Position numbers and translations under genes: made by a program
Assembly (NCBI GenBank): GCA_964504195.1
Contig: CAZDDI010000004.1
Coordinates: 97,443 to 161,442 of the forward strand
Source of the DNA: CAZDDI01 sp964504195
GTDB lineage: Bacteria > Chloroflexota > Anaerolineae > B4-G1 > SLSP01
Direction: 5' to 3'
Length of the DNA: 64,000 nt
Part shown: positions 45,223 through 54,305 of the stretch, in pieces
Layout: each line of letters begins with the position of its first letter
How positions within the stretch are numbered: the stretch's first letter is position 1
The notes under the pieces: generated by a model
Database searches by the model: none
Seen by the model: only the letters and a program-made list of their open reading frames with translations
What the model was told of the DNA's origin: nothing

Positions 45223-46152
45223 CTAGTCGCCGCTGTACCGCACGTTGACCTCGCCCACGCCCACATTGAGGCTAATGTCTACCGCTTCTTCGGCAGCGGC
45301 GTAATTAGCCGAGGTGTAGGCATTGTTGCTGCGAGAGAGTCCCGCCGGCAAATTGAGCGCGCCCACGCCGGTACTCGCGGTGATACGCACGGGCAGGTTG
45401 CGGGGCAGCACCAGATCGAGCCGCCCCACCCCGCCATTGGCAATAAGGGTATACGCGCCCTGCGCTGGTAGGTACACCGTGGTCTCGCCCACGCCTAGAT
45501 CGAGCTCTACCCGTTCCAAGGTCAAACGCGCCAGATCCAGTTCCACCGAGCCAACGCCGCCATCCACCTCCAAACTAAGCGGGACACCCTCGTTAAAAGC
45601 CAGGTCCCAGGTCACCTGTTGCGGGCTGAGGCCGGTAAACCCCCAGCGCCCCTCGCTGCGCACTTCCACGCGCGCGCGGCCACTAGTAAGGGACATCTGA
45701 TGAGTGATACGTTCGCCGGAGAACGGCTGCGCCGTGCCTTCGAGCAGATTAGGCGAATCGTTGAGCGCCATCACACGCACGCTCGCCACTGCTGGCGCGA
45801 GTTTGACTTCGGCTGAGGTCACGTCGGTCAAGGGGTAGCTGAGCGTGATGCGCTCACCCGCGGGTGGTTCGGGCAACCGCCCGGAGAGCGCCAGCCATAC
45901 GCCGCCGCCCAACAACATCCCAATCAACAAGAGTGAAAGCAACGCGCCCAACAAAGAGCGCCGTCCAATCAGCAAGTCAATGCCCAGGGCCACCAGCAAG
46001 AGCGGCCAGAGCCGCAGTAGCGACGCCCAACCGTGCCCACCAAGCAGCCCCAGGTTATGGAGCAACAGCAGGACGCCAGCTCCAATCCACAGCAACGGCC
46101 CTAAGACGCCGCCGCGATAACGCCGATGTTGATGCTCAGTTTGATGTTCCAT
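45223..46152 (-). CDS. LiaF/DUF5668-type membrane protein with toast-rack-like domain
   Basis: This 309-residue protein has an N-terminal membrane region of about four helices (residues 15-95: GVLGPLLWIGAGVLLLLHNLGLL, LRLWPLLLVALGIDLLI, LGALLSLLLIGMLLGGGVWLAL). An extracytoplasmic beta-solenoid domain follows (about 120-309), with regularly repeated strands such as VEVRSEGRWGFTGL, VEVDGGVGSVELDLARL, VELDLGVGETTVYLP and GGVGRLDLVLPRNLPVRI. This is the LiaF/toast-rack arrangement, in which the solenoid senses cell-envelope perturbation. It begins five bases downstream of the PspC gene and is likely co-transcribed with it. In Lia systems LiaF inhibits a partner kinase; the 7TM kinase three genes upstream is a candidate, without direct proof. 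Confidence 0.8.
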   Translation of the reverse strand: MEHQTEHQHRRYRGGVLGPLLWIGAGVLLLLHNLGLLGGHGWASLLRLWPLLLVALGIDLLIGRRSLLGALLSLLLIGMLLGGGVWLALSGRLPEPPAGERITLSYPLTDVTSAEVKLAPAVASVRVMALNDSPNLLEGTAQPFSGERITHQMSLTSGRARVEVRSEGRWGFTGLSPQQVTWDLAFNEGVPLSLEVDGGVGSVELDLARLTLERVELDLGVGETTVYLPAQGAYTLIANGGVGRLDLVLPRNLPVRITASTGVGALNLPAGLSRSNNAYTSANYAAAEEAVDISLNVGVGEVNVRYSGD

Positions 46153-46157
46153 CTATG

Positions 46158-46586
46158 TTACCCTCGCTTCACAGCACGCAATAGCACAAAGAATCCGCTC
46201 ACCACCAGCAACAACGGCCAGAGCACATCCAGGCGTAGCCACCAGAGCCAGGGGATGTTGAATTGCTGAATGAGCATGAAAATGCCAAAAACCACCAACG
46301 CGCCGCCGATGACGATGCCCATGCTGCCGGAAGAGCGCGCAGTGTGCTCCGCGTTTTCGCCCGTTTGCCGCAGTTCCTCGCGCAGAGCGTTATCAGCGAC
46401 TTGCACATCCCAGGGCATGGCAATCCACAGAATGATGTAAATCAGCACCCCCACGCCATCCCCCAGCGCCAACAACACAAACAACAGGCGGATCCATACC
46501 GGATCGAGGCCGAAATACCGAGCCAATCCACCACACACACCGCCAATGACAGTGTCATTACGAGTACGTTGCAATCTAGGGTTCAT
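46158..46586 (-). CDS. PspC-domain membrane protein
   Basis: This 142-residue protein begins with a PspC domain (RLQRTRNDTVIGGVCGGLARYFGLDPVWIRLLFVLLAL then YIILWIAMPW), a membrane-stress module. A short soluble linker follows (residues about 70-90) and then two more hydrophobic segments ending in a basic tail (WPLLLVVSGFFVLLRAVKRG), resembling DUF5668. AAGGAG with seven-base spacing selects ATG 46586 over an upstream in-frame start. It forms an operon with the LiaF-like protein, separated by five bases. PspC proteins respond to loss of membrane integrity; the fused DUF5668 tail suggests it works directly with its neighbour. Confidence 0.88.
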   Translation of the reverse strand: MNPRLQRTRNDTVIGGVCGGLARYFGLDPVWIRLLFVLLALGDGVGVLIYIILWIAMPWDVQVADNALREELRQTGENAEHTARSSGSMGIVIGGALVVFGIFMLIQQFNIPWLWWLRLDVLWPLLLVVSGFFVLLRAVKRG

Positions 46587-46668
46587 GATAAGCTCCTTTG
46601 TCACGCCCAAGCGCGTAGCATTCGAGAATAATACGCACCGAGGGTGCAGAAAGTTGCAATATACACCT

Positions 46669-46794
46669 CAATGTCATTAGATCTGATAGGTTTCGCTTAA
46701 ATTATGTTTGACCACATTTTCCAGGTGAACAAGGGAGCGTGGTAGCGTTAAGCCCTCAAACCTACCAAGTGTATGTGCTAAATTAATGACATTA
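46669..46794 (+). repeat. 133-bp inverted-repeat element, copy C (diverged)
   Basis: Begins CAATGTCATTAG and ends TAAATTAATGACATTA, with inner arms CTGATAGGTTTCGCTTAAATT and CTCAAACCTACCAAG, aligning in the same orientation with 54765-54897. It occupies most of the gap between two membrane-protein genes. No direct repeats are detectable at its edges. Confidence 0.78.
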
Positions 46795-46803
46795 GTACGC
46801 GCC

Positions 46804-47442
46804 TTATTTGCGCCTGGAGGAAAGCCACAACAAGTACAGGCCCACCACAATCAGCACTGCGGGCCACACATAACGCAGGACAGCGGTGGCAGCAGCAGCG
46901 ATCAGCAAACCCACGAGCGTCAACACGCCGGCTGGAATGAGCGCCCAAGTCATACGCCCTTCAGATGTGGGTAAGAAATAAAGCAACACAAAAGTTGCCG
47001 CGATTCCCCACAACAATACCCCCGCCGCGCCCGCGCCAATGAAAGGCTCTAATGCAATCATAGCTGCCACGCTACATACCGCCCCACCAGGAATCACTGC
47101 CCACCAGTATGCACCCCGGCTGACAAGATAAATCAACCAAAACGAGAGGCCTATCATCCCCATGAAGAAAGCAGCTGCATAGTTACCCCCCAGCTCCGGC
47201 AACGCGGCACTGAGTGCGATGGCCCCACTCATACCCAAGAGCGTGCAACCCGGAATCAAAGCCCACCAATTCTCTCGATCCACTACTGCGACATAGAGAA
47301 AAATAAGACCACCAATACCGAACGCCCCCACCCATATCAGTGGAATATCAGAAGGAATAATCTCGAATGTTTGTAATAAAAAGAGCACGCCAGCCGCAAT
47401 TAAGGCCAGCCCAACAATAACACGTGTATCAATGCGTTTCAT
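46804..47442 (-). CDS. multi-pass membrane protein of unknown function
   Basis: This 212-residue protein has about eight hydrophobic segments in three similar units, each with a Trp-rich loop: NWWALIPGCTLLGMSG, AYWWAVIPGGAVCSVAA and RMTWALIPAGVLTLVG. The internal threefold repeat suggests duplication of a two-helix module. It ends with a charged SSRRK tail, probably cytoplasmic. A ribosome-binding site AAAGGAA precedes ATG 47442. It is co-directional with the kinase upstream and the PspC/LiaF pair downstream and may belong to the same envelope-stress group, although the inverted-repeat element at 46669-46794 separates it from the latter. Confidence 0.7.
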   Translation of the reverse strand: MKRIDTRVIVGLALIAAGVLFLLQTFEIIPSDIPLIWVGAFGIGGLIFLYVAVVDRENWWALIPGCTLLGMSGAIALSAALPELGGNYAAAFFMGMIGLSFWLIYLVSRGAYWWAVIPGGAVCSVAAMIALEPFIGAGAAGVLLWGIAATFVLLYFLPTSEGRMTWALIPAGVLTLVGLLIAAAATAVLRYVWPAVLIVVGLYLLWLSSRRK

Positions 47443-47555
47443 GATTATTTCCTTTCAAAATAACGAATAGCGAATCTCAAAGCGATTGAAGCGGATAGTT
47501 ACAATGGTTTCAACAATCTCAAACAGCGGATAACGTCAACCTTAAAATTTCCAGC

Positions 47556-49904
47556 TTACGTTTCATACGCTGCCAAAGTAGTCTCAAAAGGTAAACTCAT
47601 AGTGAAGATGCTACCCTGGCCTAGCTCGCTTTCAACCCAAATTGTACCACCATGAGATTCAGCGACAAGTCGGCAAAACAATAATCCCAATCCCGTACCA
47701 CGCTTACGACTCCCTTGATCATTACCCTGTTGGAATTTTTTGAACAGCCTTGCCTGTACTTCCACCGGGATGCCCGGCCCTTGGTCCGCAACGCTAATCA
47801 ATACATGCGGGACTTCCTTGAAAACCTCATGGCGCGCCGCAAGGGTAATATGACCGGCTTTCGGACTATATTTAATAGCGTTGTCCAACAGGTTATGTAT
47901 AGCACGACGCAACAGTTCAGGATCGGCCATAATAGATAGCTGCGCTGGCTCACATACCACATGGATATCAATGCCCGCTCCGACTATTAAGGGTTGCATA
48001 CGGGCGGCGCCCTCTTTCAATAACGCCGGCAAATCCACAACTTCAGGATACAGCGGCAACTGCCCCTCTTCCAAACGATTAATGTCCAACACCTGCTGCA
48101 CCAAGAACAACACCCGGTCGCTGTTGTTTTTCGCCATCCGGGCCAGGTTAGGCAATTGATCGAGCGTTCCAGCACTTAAATCATCTTGTATCATGTCCAA
48201 TGTACAATTAACAATCGTCATGGGAGAGCGTAAATCATGCACCAACAGATGGGTGAATTCTTCACGTTTTTCGGCCAGGGTACGCTCTTCAGTAATATCA
48301 TGAAAAATCAGAAGCCAACCAGTGATAAGACCATCCTGAACATTGCGCACCGCGGCAAGCGTACGTTCCAAGTAGCGGATTGGCGGACCGGGGAAGTGCA
48401 AGATTGTCTTCTCGATAGCACCAGGGACTTCGCGGATTTGTTCGCAATCATCGCGGAGGCCTTCAGGATCATAACCCGTCAACTCCAGTAAATCCCCTCC
48501 GCCAGGCTGTGCTTCTACCAAATAGCGCCCCATCCACGCCTCACGGGTCAACCCCAAGAAATTGGTCAGGGCACTGTTGACCGCCAATACTTGGAACTGC
48601 TGATCCAACAATAAAATACCGTCACTGGTCGTGCGCAATACGGAATCGAGTTCTTGCACCCGCCGGGCCAAGGCTTCATCGGTACGTGAGTAAAGGGTGG
48701 CATTCTGAATGACCACCGCCGCCTGCGCGGCGATAATCATCAATAACTCCTGATGAGAAGCGTCATAAAGGCGCGGAGTTGTGAGTGATTGCACCGTCAT
48801 CACCCCTAGCGCTTCGTCTCCCACCAGAATCGGCACACCAAGCCAGCAAACGGCCTTACGCCCAATAGAATCAACTTTGAGGGTTTTTAGCGCTTCATTA
48901 AAGTTATCGCGGATCAACAATGGCTGGCGAGTGCGCAACAAATACTCAGTAAGCCCCTTACCGCCCCACCGTGCAGGCCACTGCACCCGCCGCCCATCTT
49001 CAACAACCAACGGGAAAGTAATCCCCCCGCCTTCCACATCACGGAGCGCTACATAGAAGATCGCAGCAGGCATGAGTTTAGAAACTTGCCCGTAAATAGT
49101 GATTAAAATCGTATCAAGATTGAGACTGGAACTAACCGCACGCCCAACGACTTGAAGACTATTCAGTTCAGCCACGCGTCGCTCTAACGCATACCCACGC
49201 GCCGCCAACGATTTACCCAGATAAATCCCTGCCATCACCGAAGCAGCTAGCGGACCCAACCACGGCTGTGCCTCGCCCGCGACTAGGCCCATCGCTATAG
49301 TGCTATCGTAGATGCTGCTCACGATCCCGGCAGCAAACCCTACAGAAAGCATCCAAATATCAGGATAAGAAGCTGGTGTGTGCTGTGTCTGCCACACGAA
49401 ACTGGCATAAGTTGAAATGAGCATACCGAAAATTAACACAGTGAATACGGGAAAGGCGCTCCCTTTGTGCATCGTAAGATGGCTGGTGAAGATCAAGGTT
49501 TCCAAATCTTGAGTAATCAAATAACGGCTATCCACCCACACGAGCAACATCAGCAACACACAAAGGGTGATAATTACAATAGTAAAGCCAGAATGGGGAG
49601 ATTTGAGAATAGCTTTGACGAAGAAATGAAAGGTGAGCGGGGTAAGTGCGACGCCGGTATAACAAACCCACGTCCAAAAATCCACCGCACGCACCTCCGT
49701 GGAGAAAGTGTAAAGGGCATAGCCTAACAGATAACACATCAGGGTCATCTGCAAAAAAACAAACGCCCGTACAGACAAATTGTGACGATCCAGTAGCAAA
49801 TAGAGGCCCGCATACAAAGCAAATAGACCTAGAGCTACTGCGGCGATCGCCGCGCCCAGAGCTGATACGTGCAATGTAATGAAATCTCCTACCCAAAATG
49901 TCAT
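47556..49904 (-). CDS. sensor histidine kinase: 7TM-GAF-PAS-HisKA-HATPase
   Basis: This membrane sensor kinase has about 782 residues. The first 235 residues contain seven helices of the 7TM histidine-kinase N-terminal type. A GAF domain (about 265-415; SLNLDTILITIYGQVSKLMPAA, LGVPILVGDEALGVMTVQSL) and a PAS domain (about 425-530; GILLLDQQFQVLAVNSALTNFLG) follow. The HisKA domain has H556 in LLVHDLRSPM, and the ATPase domain shows NLLDNAIKYSPKAG, SVADQGPGIP and GTGLGLLFCRLVAESHGG. All catalytic boxes are intact. ATG 49904 is used; ATG 49958 in the same frame lacks a ribosome-binding site but remains possible. No response regulator is adjacent. The stop codon lies in a GTGAAACGTAAG repeat. Confidence 0.9.
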   Translation of the reverse strand: MTFWVGDFITLHVSALGAAIAAVALGLFALYAGLYLLLDRHNLSVRAFVFLQMTLMCYLLGYALYTFSTEVRAVDFWTWVCYTGVALTPLTFHFFVKAILKSPHSGFTIVIITLCVLLMLLVWVDSRYLITQDLETLIFTSHLTMHKGSAFPVFTVLIFGMLISTYASFVWQTQHTPASYPDIWMLSVGFAAGIVSSIYDSTIAMGLVAGEAQPWLGPLAASVMAGIYLGKSLAARGYALERRVAELNSLQVVGRAVSSSLNLDTILITIYGQVSKLMPAAIFYVALRDVEGGGITFPLVVEDGRRVQWPARWGGKGLTEYLLRTRQPLLIRDNFNEALKTLKVDSIGRKAVCWLGVPILVGDEALGVMTVQSLTTPRLYDASHQELLMIIAAQAAVVIQNATLYSRTDEALARRVQELDSVLRTTSDGILLLDQQFQVLAVNSALTNFLGLTREAWMGRYLVEAQPGGGDLLELTGYDPEGLRDDCEQIREVPGAIEKTILHFPGPPIRYLERTLAAVRNVQDGLITGWLLIFHDITEERTLAEKREEFTHLLVHDLRSPMTIVNCTLDMIQDDLSAGTLDQLPNLARMAKNNSDRVLFLVQQVLDINRLEEGQLPLYPEVVDLPALLKEGAARMQPLIVGAGIDIHVVCEPAQLSIMADPELLRRAIHNLLDNAIKYSPKAGHITLAARHEVFKEVPHVLISVADQGPGIPVEVQARLFKKFQQGNDQGSRKRGTGLGLLFCRLVAESHGGTIWVESELGQGSIFTMSLPFETTLAAYET

Positions 49905-50143
49905 GCCGTGCTCTCTTATCAAATTGAGCCTATATCCATTGTAACGCAATTCTAACATTTTACGAATAGTACGTTAGTACGCCCTAACCTGGACAAGCGA
50001 ACCCCAAAAGAGTGTGTGTGATCTGTTTTTTCGCTTGTTAAGCAAGGAGTCTATCACTTAGGCTCTAAGGCAGGACATAAAAGATATGTGAAAAACTCAG
50101 AAATCAGACCCATGGGGAAAACAAGGGGCGTGTTTACCACAAT

Positions 50144-50185
50144 GATTGCCAAGAACACACAGTTCTCTACGCATTCTTGGCAATC
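50144..50185 (-). terminator. hairpin downstream of the FAD oxidoreductase gene
   Basis: GATTGCCAAGAA (50144-50155) pairs perfectly with TTCTTGGCAATC (50174-50185) across an 18-base loop, 35 bases after the stop at 50220. The T-tract on the minus strand is poor. Confidence 0.5.
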
Positions 50186-50219
50186 GCAATTCCTTCTCTA
50201 CACTAAAAACTCATGCAGG

Positions 50220-51392
50220 TTACAACATTCCCTCAGCAGTAGCGCGATCTAAGGGACCGCCGCTTGTGAGCACGCCCTCCAAGCGTTTAGCAAGCGCCTT
50301 ATCACCAATGACAATAGCGCCAACGAGTCGGTCCTCGCGTAATACCAACTTCTTGTAGACGAAGGCTGCCGCATCCGCCTGCTGCAAAATAGTGCAAGTC
50401 TCATCGTCCGGATCTATCTCCCCCATCGAATTGACATCAATCCCCATGACTTTGAGCGCCGTGATAGGGGGGACATCCTCATACTGCACATCCCCCCCCA
50501 GCATGTTGGCAGCAGCGACGCGCGCCTGCGCCTGCGCCGTCGGCACAATCGCCCAGCAGCGATCCTTGTAGATGGCCGCATCGCCCGCCGCGTAGATGTC
50601 GGGGACGCTAGTGCGCATAGCGTCATCCACCCGCACCCCACGAAACACCTCCAATCCAGCGGCCTCGGCCAGCGCACTATTGGAACGCACACCCGCCGCG
50701 ACGATGACAAGCTGCGCCGGAACCTGTTGCCCGTCCCGCAATTCCACGCCGGTTACACGCTCATCACCCAAAATCGCGTTGATGCTATTCTCTAGCCGTA
50801 CATCAAAGCCCTGCTGCTCCACAAACGGCTTGAGAATCGCCGCGCCTTCGGTATCAAGCTGCAACGGCATCAAACGTGATTGAATCTCCACCAACGTAAT
50901 CCGTAGTCCCAGTCCTTGCAGCCCGCGGGCAGCCTCCAACCCTAAAAGCCCTCCGCCAACAACCACCGCCTCCCGGCACTCTGGAGCGAACTCCCGGATC
51001 GTCTGCGCATCTGCCAACGTGCGAATCGTAAACACACCCTGCTTCTCGCGTCCCGGAATAGGTGGCACAAAAGGAGAGCTGCCCGCCGCATAGAGCAGGC
51101 GGTCATAGCCCACTACCGCGCCATCACCCAGCACAATCTGGTGCATTTCAGGTCGCAACTGCGTCACCGTAACGCCCAGGTGCAAGTGAATCCCCTTCTC
51201 AGCATACCATTCCGCCGAACGCAACAGTACCTTCTCCAACGGCATAATGCCAGCGAGGTAATTGGTAACTTGCGGTCGATAGTAATAAGCGTGAGTCTCC
51301 TGCGTATACAAATGTACCTCGGCGGACGCCTTGGCAAGTTCCAATGCTGCTGTCATCCCCGCCACACCATTCCCGATAATCAAATGTTTCAT
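50220..51392 (-). CDS. FAD-dependent NAD(P)H oxidoreductase (NADH-rubredoxin reductase/NirB-like)
   Basis: This is a 390-residue flavoprotein of the pyridine-nucleotide disulfide oxidoreductase class II. The FAD motif GNGVAGMTAALELAKA lies at residues about 6-22, and the NAD(P) Rossmann motif VVVGGGLLGLEAARGLQGLGLRITLVE near 145. The terminal FAD segment VPDIYAAGDAAIYKDRCWAIVPTAQAQARVAA is conserved. No redox-active CxxC is present, which fits NADH-rubredoxin reductases or the N-terminal half of assimilatory nitrite reductase rather than thioredoxin reductase. AGGAGG before ATG 51392 sets the start. It could supply electrons for the rubrerythrin at 44581, but this is inferred from family function, not adjacency. 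Confidence 0.85.
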   Translation of the reverse strand: MKHLIIGNGVAGMTAALELAKASAEVHLYTQETHAYYYRPQVTNYLAGIMPLEKVLLRSAEWYAEKGIHLHLGVTVTQLRPEMHQIVLGDGAVVGYDRLLYAAGSSPFVPPIPGREKQGVFTIRTLADAQTIREFAPECREAVVVGGGLLGLEAARGLQGLGLRITLVEIQSRLMPLQLDTEGAAILKPFVEQQGFDVRLENSINAILGDERVTGVELRDGQQVPAQLVIVAAGVRSNSALAEAAGLEVFRGVRVDDAMRTSVPDIYAAGDAAIYKDRCWAIVPTAQAQARVAAANMLGGDVQYEDVPPITALKVMGIDVNSMGEIDPDDETCTILQQADAAAFVYKKLVLREDRLVGAIVIGDKALAKRLEGVLTSGGPLDRATAEGML

Positions 51393-52010
51393 CAAAGCAC
51401 GCCTCCTGGAGCAAATCTGCAAATCAGCCACGCAACAAGTACAACCCTATTTTACTGCAAGACGTAATGAATTGAAAGCCGTCGCTTTTTCGCTTTTCAT
51501 TTCTTTCGTCCCATCGGGCTATCGCATTTAAAAAACTCACCTCCTCGTGCAGCCTGTTGCACTGCTAAAGCCAATACGGTTTAGTTAAGATTTTGCGGTT
51601 AAAACCGCTGTAAAGAGGTATTTTGGAGGTGGTGGACTGTGCCCACCACCTCCAAAATACCCTTAACCAAACCGTATTGCCGCTAAAACAGTGTTTTTAG
51701 GAGGGGTATTTGTGGCGGGGCGAAACCCCGCCACACCAATCCCCTTTTATCCCCGACCTTTAGGCCGCATTTCTGCAACAGGTGGTCAAATGCGATAGCC
51801 CTATTTCGCCCCGCCCCTTGCCGATTTTCAGAGCCGGGTTATACTAGCGTAAAGCTATTCTCAAGACATAAATTTGATAATCCACGCTGAGCGCCGTGGA
51901 CGATTTCAATGCTGGGAACGGCCTAAAATATAAAACTGTGAAACGTGAACTATAATTTTTCTTCACGCATGACGTTTCATCAAATCAAAAATAAAGGCGA
52001 CCTATTATCT
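51393..52010. other. long intergenic region
   Basis: No gene is seen in 618 bases. It contains the nested palindrome 51516-51801 (listed separately), an AT-rich stretch, a TATAAT-like box at 51951-51956 that may serve the downstream map gene, and paired GTGAAACGTGA (51938-51950) and CACGCATGACGTTTCAT (51965-51980) repeats. Confidence 0.6.
51516..51801. repeat. 286-bp nested palindromic MITE-like element
   Basis: The ends GGGCTATCGCATTT (51516-51529) and AAATGCGATAGCCC (51788-51801) are perfect inverted repeats, followed inward by CCTGTTGCA (51552-51560) and TGCAACAGG (51774-51782). Inside are a large hairpin, CAATACGGTTTAGTTAAG (51572-51589) with TTAACCAAACCGTATTG (51663-51679) enclosing GGTATTTTGGAGGTGGTGG/CCACCACCTCCAAAATACC (51617-51661), and a second hairpin GTGGCGGGG/CCCCGCCAC (51712-51734). 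No coding capacity and no clear target duplication. Confidence 0.8.
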
Positions 52011-52874
52011 ATGAACAAACTTTCACGAAACGACCTTTGTTGGTGCGGTAGTGGAAAAAAGTACAAACACTGCCATTTCAAGCACGATCAAGTGCGCCCT
52101 CAAGTCACCACAGAAGCTAGCCCGCCACCGGGCGTTATCATCAAAACACCGGAACAAATTGAAGGTATCCGCCGCAGCTGCCAACTCACCAAAGCCGTGC
52201 TGGATATGCTCACTCCACACATCGCCCCCGGCATCACTACCGACGCGCTAAACACGCTCGCTCACGAGTATACCCTGGCGCAGGGTGCAATCCCCGCACC
52301 GCTCAACTACCGAGGCTACCCCAAAAGCATCTGTACCTCACTCAACGAGGTAATCTGCCACGGCATCCCTGGCCCGCGCGTGCTATGTTCCGGCGACATC
52401 CTCAACGTGGATGTCACCTGCATCCTTGATGGTTACTACGGCGACGCCAGCCGTATGTTCCTCATCGGCGAAGTCAGCGACGACGCCCGCCGCCTGGTCG
52501 AAGTCACCCGTGAGTGTCTGGATCTCGGCATCGCGCAGGTACGCCCCAGCAAGACTCTCGGCGACATCGGGCACGCCATCCAGCAACACGCCGAAGGCCA
52601 CGGCTACGGCATTGTGCGCGTCTTCGTAGGTCACGGCACCGGCGTCCGCTTCCACGAACTGCCCAACGTCCACCACTACGGCACGCCGGGCAGCGGGATG
52701 CGCCTGTTCCCGAACATGATTTTCACCATCGAGCCGATGATCAATCAGGGCACACACGAGGTACGCATCCTGGAAGATAAATGGACAGCCGTAACATTGG
52801 ATGGGAAACTCTCTGCCCAGTGGGAACACACCGTCCTCGTCACCGCCGACGGCGTGGAAGTTTTGACGGCCTGA
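52011..52874 (+). CDS. map: methionine aminopeptidase type I with N-terminal SEC-C zinc motif
   Basis: This 287-residue enzyme removes the initiator methionine from nascent proteins. The first 25 residues carry a SEC-C-type zinc-binding motif (NDLCWCGSGKKYKHCHF), which may dock the enzyme to the ribosome, as in the actinobacterial and chlamydial MetAP group. The pita-bread catalytic domain follows: VICHGIPG, the metal-binding DILNVDVTCILDGYYGDASRMF, FVGHGTGVRFHE, FTIEPM and WEHTVLV give the five metal ligands (two Asp, His, two Glu). ATG 52011 matches the family start; an upstream in-frame ATG at 51969 and others would add repeat-derived residues. The stop lies three bases before the next ATG. 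Confidence 0.93.
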   Translation: MNKLSRNDLCWCGSGKKYKHCHFKHDQVRPQVTTEASPPPGVIIKTPEQIEGIRRSCQLTKAVLDMLTPHIAPGITTDALNTLAHEYTLAQGAIPAPLNYRGYPKSICTSLNEVICHGIPGPRVLCSGDILNVDVTCILDGYYGDASRMFLIGEVSDDARRLVEVTRECLDLGIAQVRPSKTLGDIGHAIQQHAEGHGYGIVRVFVGHGTGVRFHELPNVHHYGTPGSGMRLFPNMIFTIEPMINQGTHEVRILEDKWTAVTLDGKLSAQWEHTVLVTADGVEVLTA

Positions 52875-52877
52875 ACC

Positions 52878-54050
52878 ATGCGTAGCCAATCAGGGGGGCA
52901 CATCAGCGGGGCATTCCTCGCGCTCTTGTTGACGGGATGTAGCACAGCGACACTCCACGCACCTAACCCCACGGCTACATTGACGCCCACCCTTGTTTCG
53001 GTCAGCACCCTGCGCGAAAACGCCCCCCCCCCCACCACCACCGCCCCCCACGAGCCGGAAATCGCTACCCTGGAGCACTTCACAGAACCGGAACCTGTCG
53101 CCCCGGCGACGCCCCCACCCACCCAACATACCGTGCAGGCTGGCGATACACTGCTGGCGCTGGCACTACACTATGGCGCTCCGATTGCCGCGATTCAGCT
53201 GCACAGCGGGCTGGGCGCTTCTACCTTATTGCGCGTTGAAGAAACCCTGGTCATCCCCCCGGCTGAAGACTGGATCGGCAGCTCACCCTTCTGGACGCTC
53301 TACGAAGTACAATCCGGTGACACGCTCACCGGCATCGCTGCGCGCTACGGAGTAGATGCCATCGCACTGTACAATATCAATGCCGCCTACACCGACACAA
53401 ATCTTGACATCCTAAGCATCGGCGCGTGGTTGATTCTACCGCTCGATGTGCCGGTGGAAGTTGCCGCCGCCCCCCGTGCGCCATCCGCAACCCCCATTCC
53501 CTCAACACCCGCACCCACCACCGCCCTCGCACAGGAAACAACGGTCGCCCTCCCCAACGCTCCAGCGGCGGAATCATCCCCCGCACCTACCCTCACCGCG
53601 CCAGCCGCCCCCACACTACCCCCGCTTCCACCACCCTCCGGCAACATCGCCGCCTGGCCCTACGAGGTCTTCCAACTAGTCAACGCCGAACGCGCCGCTG
53701 CGGGACTGCCACTTTACACCTACAATGAAACCCTGGCACTTTCCGCGCGCCTCCACGGCGAAGACTGCCGCCAGCGCGGCAGTTGCAGCCACACCGGTTC
53801 TGATGGTGCCTCGATCAAAGAGCGCATTTTACGTGTGGGCTACCCGGCGGCCGGTTGGGCCGAGTGTTACGTCTCCAGCAACAGCCCGGCACAAGCTGTT
53901 CATTGGTGGATGGACGAAGTCCCCCCGAACGACTGGCATCGCCGCACCCTACTGAGCACCTGGGTCACAGAGATCGGCATCGCCATCATCCCCATCCCCG
54001 GCCGCGAAGGAGCCTATTACTTCATCGCCAACTTTGGACGCCCGCAATAA
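52878..54050 (+). CDS. secreted lipoprotein with two LysM repeats and CAP/SCP domain
   Basis: This 390-residue envelope protein has a signal ending LLLTGC (C21), then a Pro/Thr-rich linker. LysM 1 (HTVQAGDTLLALALHYGAP) and LysM 2 (YEVQSGDTLTGIAARYGVD) lie at about residues 86-135 and 140-190 and should bind peptidoglycan. A long Pro/Ala/Thr linker (about 200-255) leads to a CAP domain (260-390) with LVNAERAAAGLPLYTYNETLALSARLHGEDC, HTGSDGASIKERILRVGY, AECYVSS, HWWMDE and TEIGIAIIPI. Such proteins are widespread in bacteria, with no settled enzymatic role. The start is three bases after the map stop without its own ribosome-binding site, so coupling is likely. Confidence 0.9.
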   Translation: MRSQSGGHISGAFLALLLTGCSTATLHAPNPTATLTPTLVSVSTLRENAPPPTTTAPHEPEIATLEHFTEPEPVAPATPPPTQHTVQAGDTLLALALHYGAPIAAIQLHSGLGASTLLRVEETLVIPPAEDWIGSSPFWTLYEVQSGDTLTGIAARYGVDAIALYNINAAYTDTNLDILSIGAWLILPLDVPVEVAAAPRAPSATPIPSTPAPTTALAQETTVALPNAPAAESSPAPTLTAPAAPTLPPLPPPSGNIAAWPYEVFQLVNAERAAAGLPLYTYNETLALSARLHGEDCRQRGSCSHTGSDGASIKERILRVGYPAAGWAECYVSSNSPAQAVHWWMDEVPPNDWHRRTLLSTWVTEIGIAIIPIPGREGAYYFIANFGRPQ

Positions 54051-54305
54051 GAGCAGGAAAATCAGCAAATCTCAAAATCTACGATGGCGCTCCTACCAGG
54101 AGCCTGCTGCTCCAGTAACTTTTCCCCTTCAAATCTGCAACTTTAGCACTACTTCCGCGTAATACACTTACAGAGAATTACAGAAACATACTTACACCTT
54201 TTTCCACCAACGCACTGCTGCGCTTCATCACTAACACACAAGGATGTGAAGAAAGTTTTATCTCTGTACTCTCTAAAACTCTGTGGCTTGCATAGGAGGA
54301 AGAAA

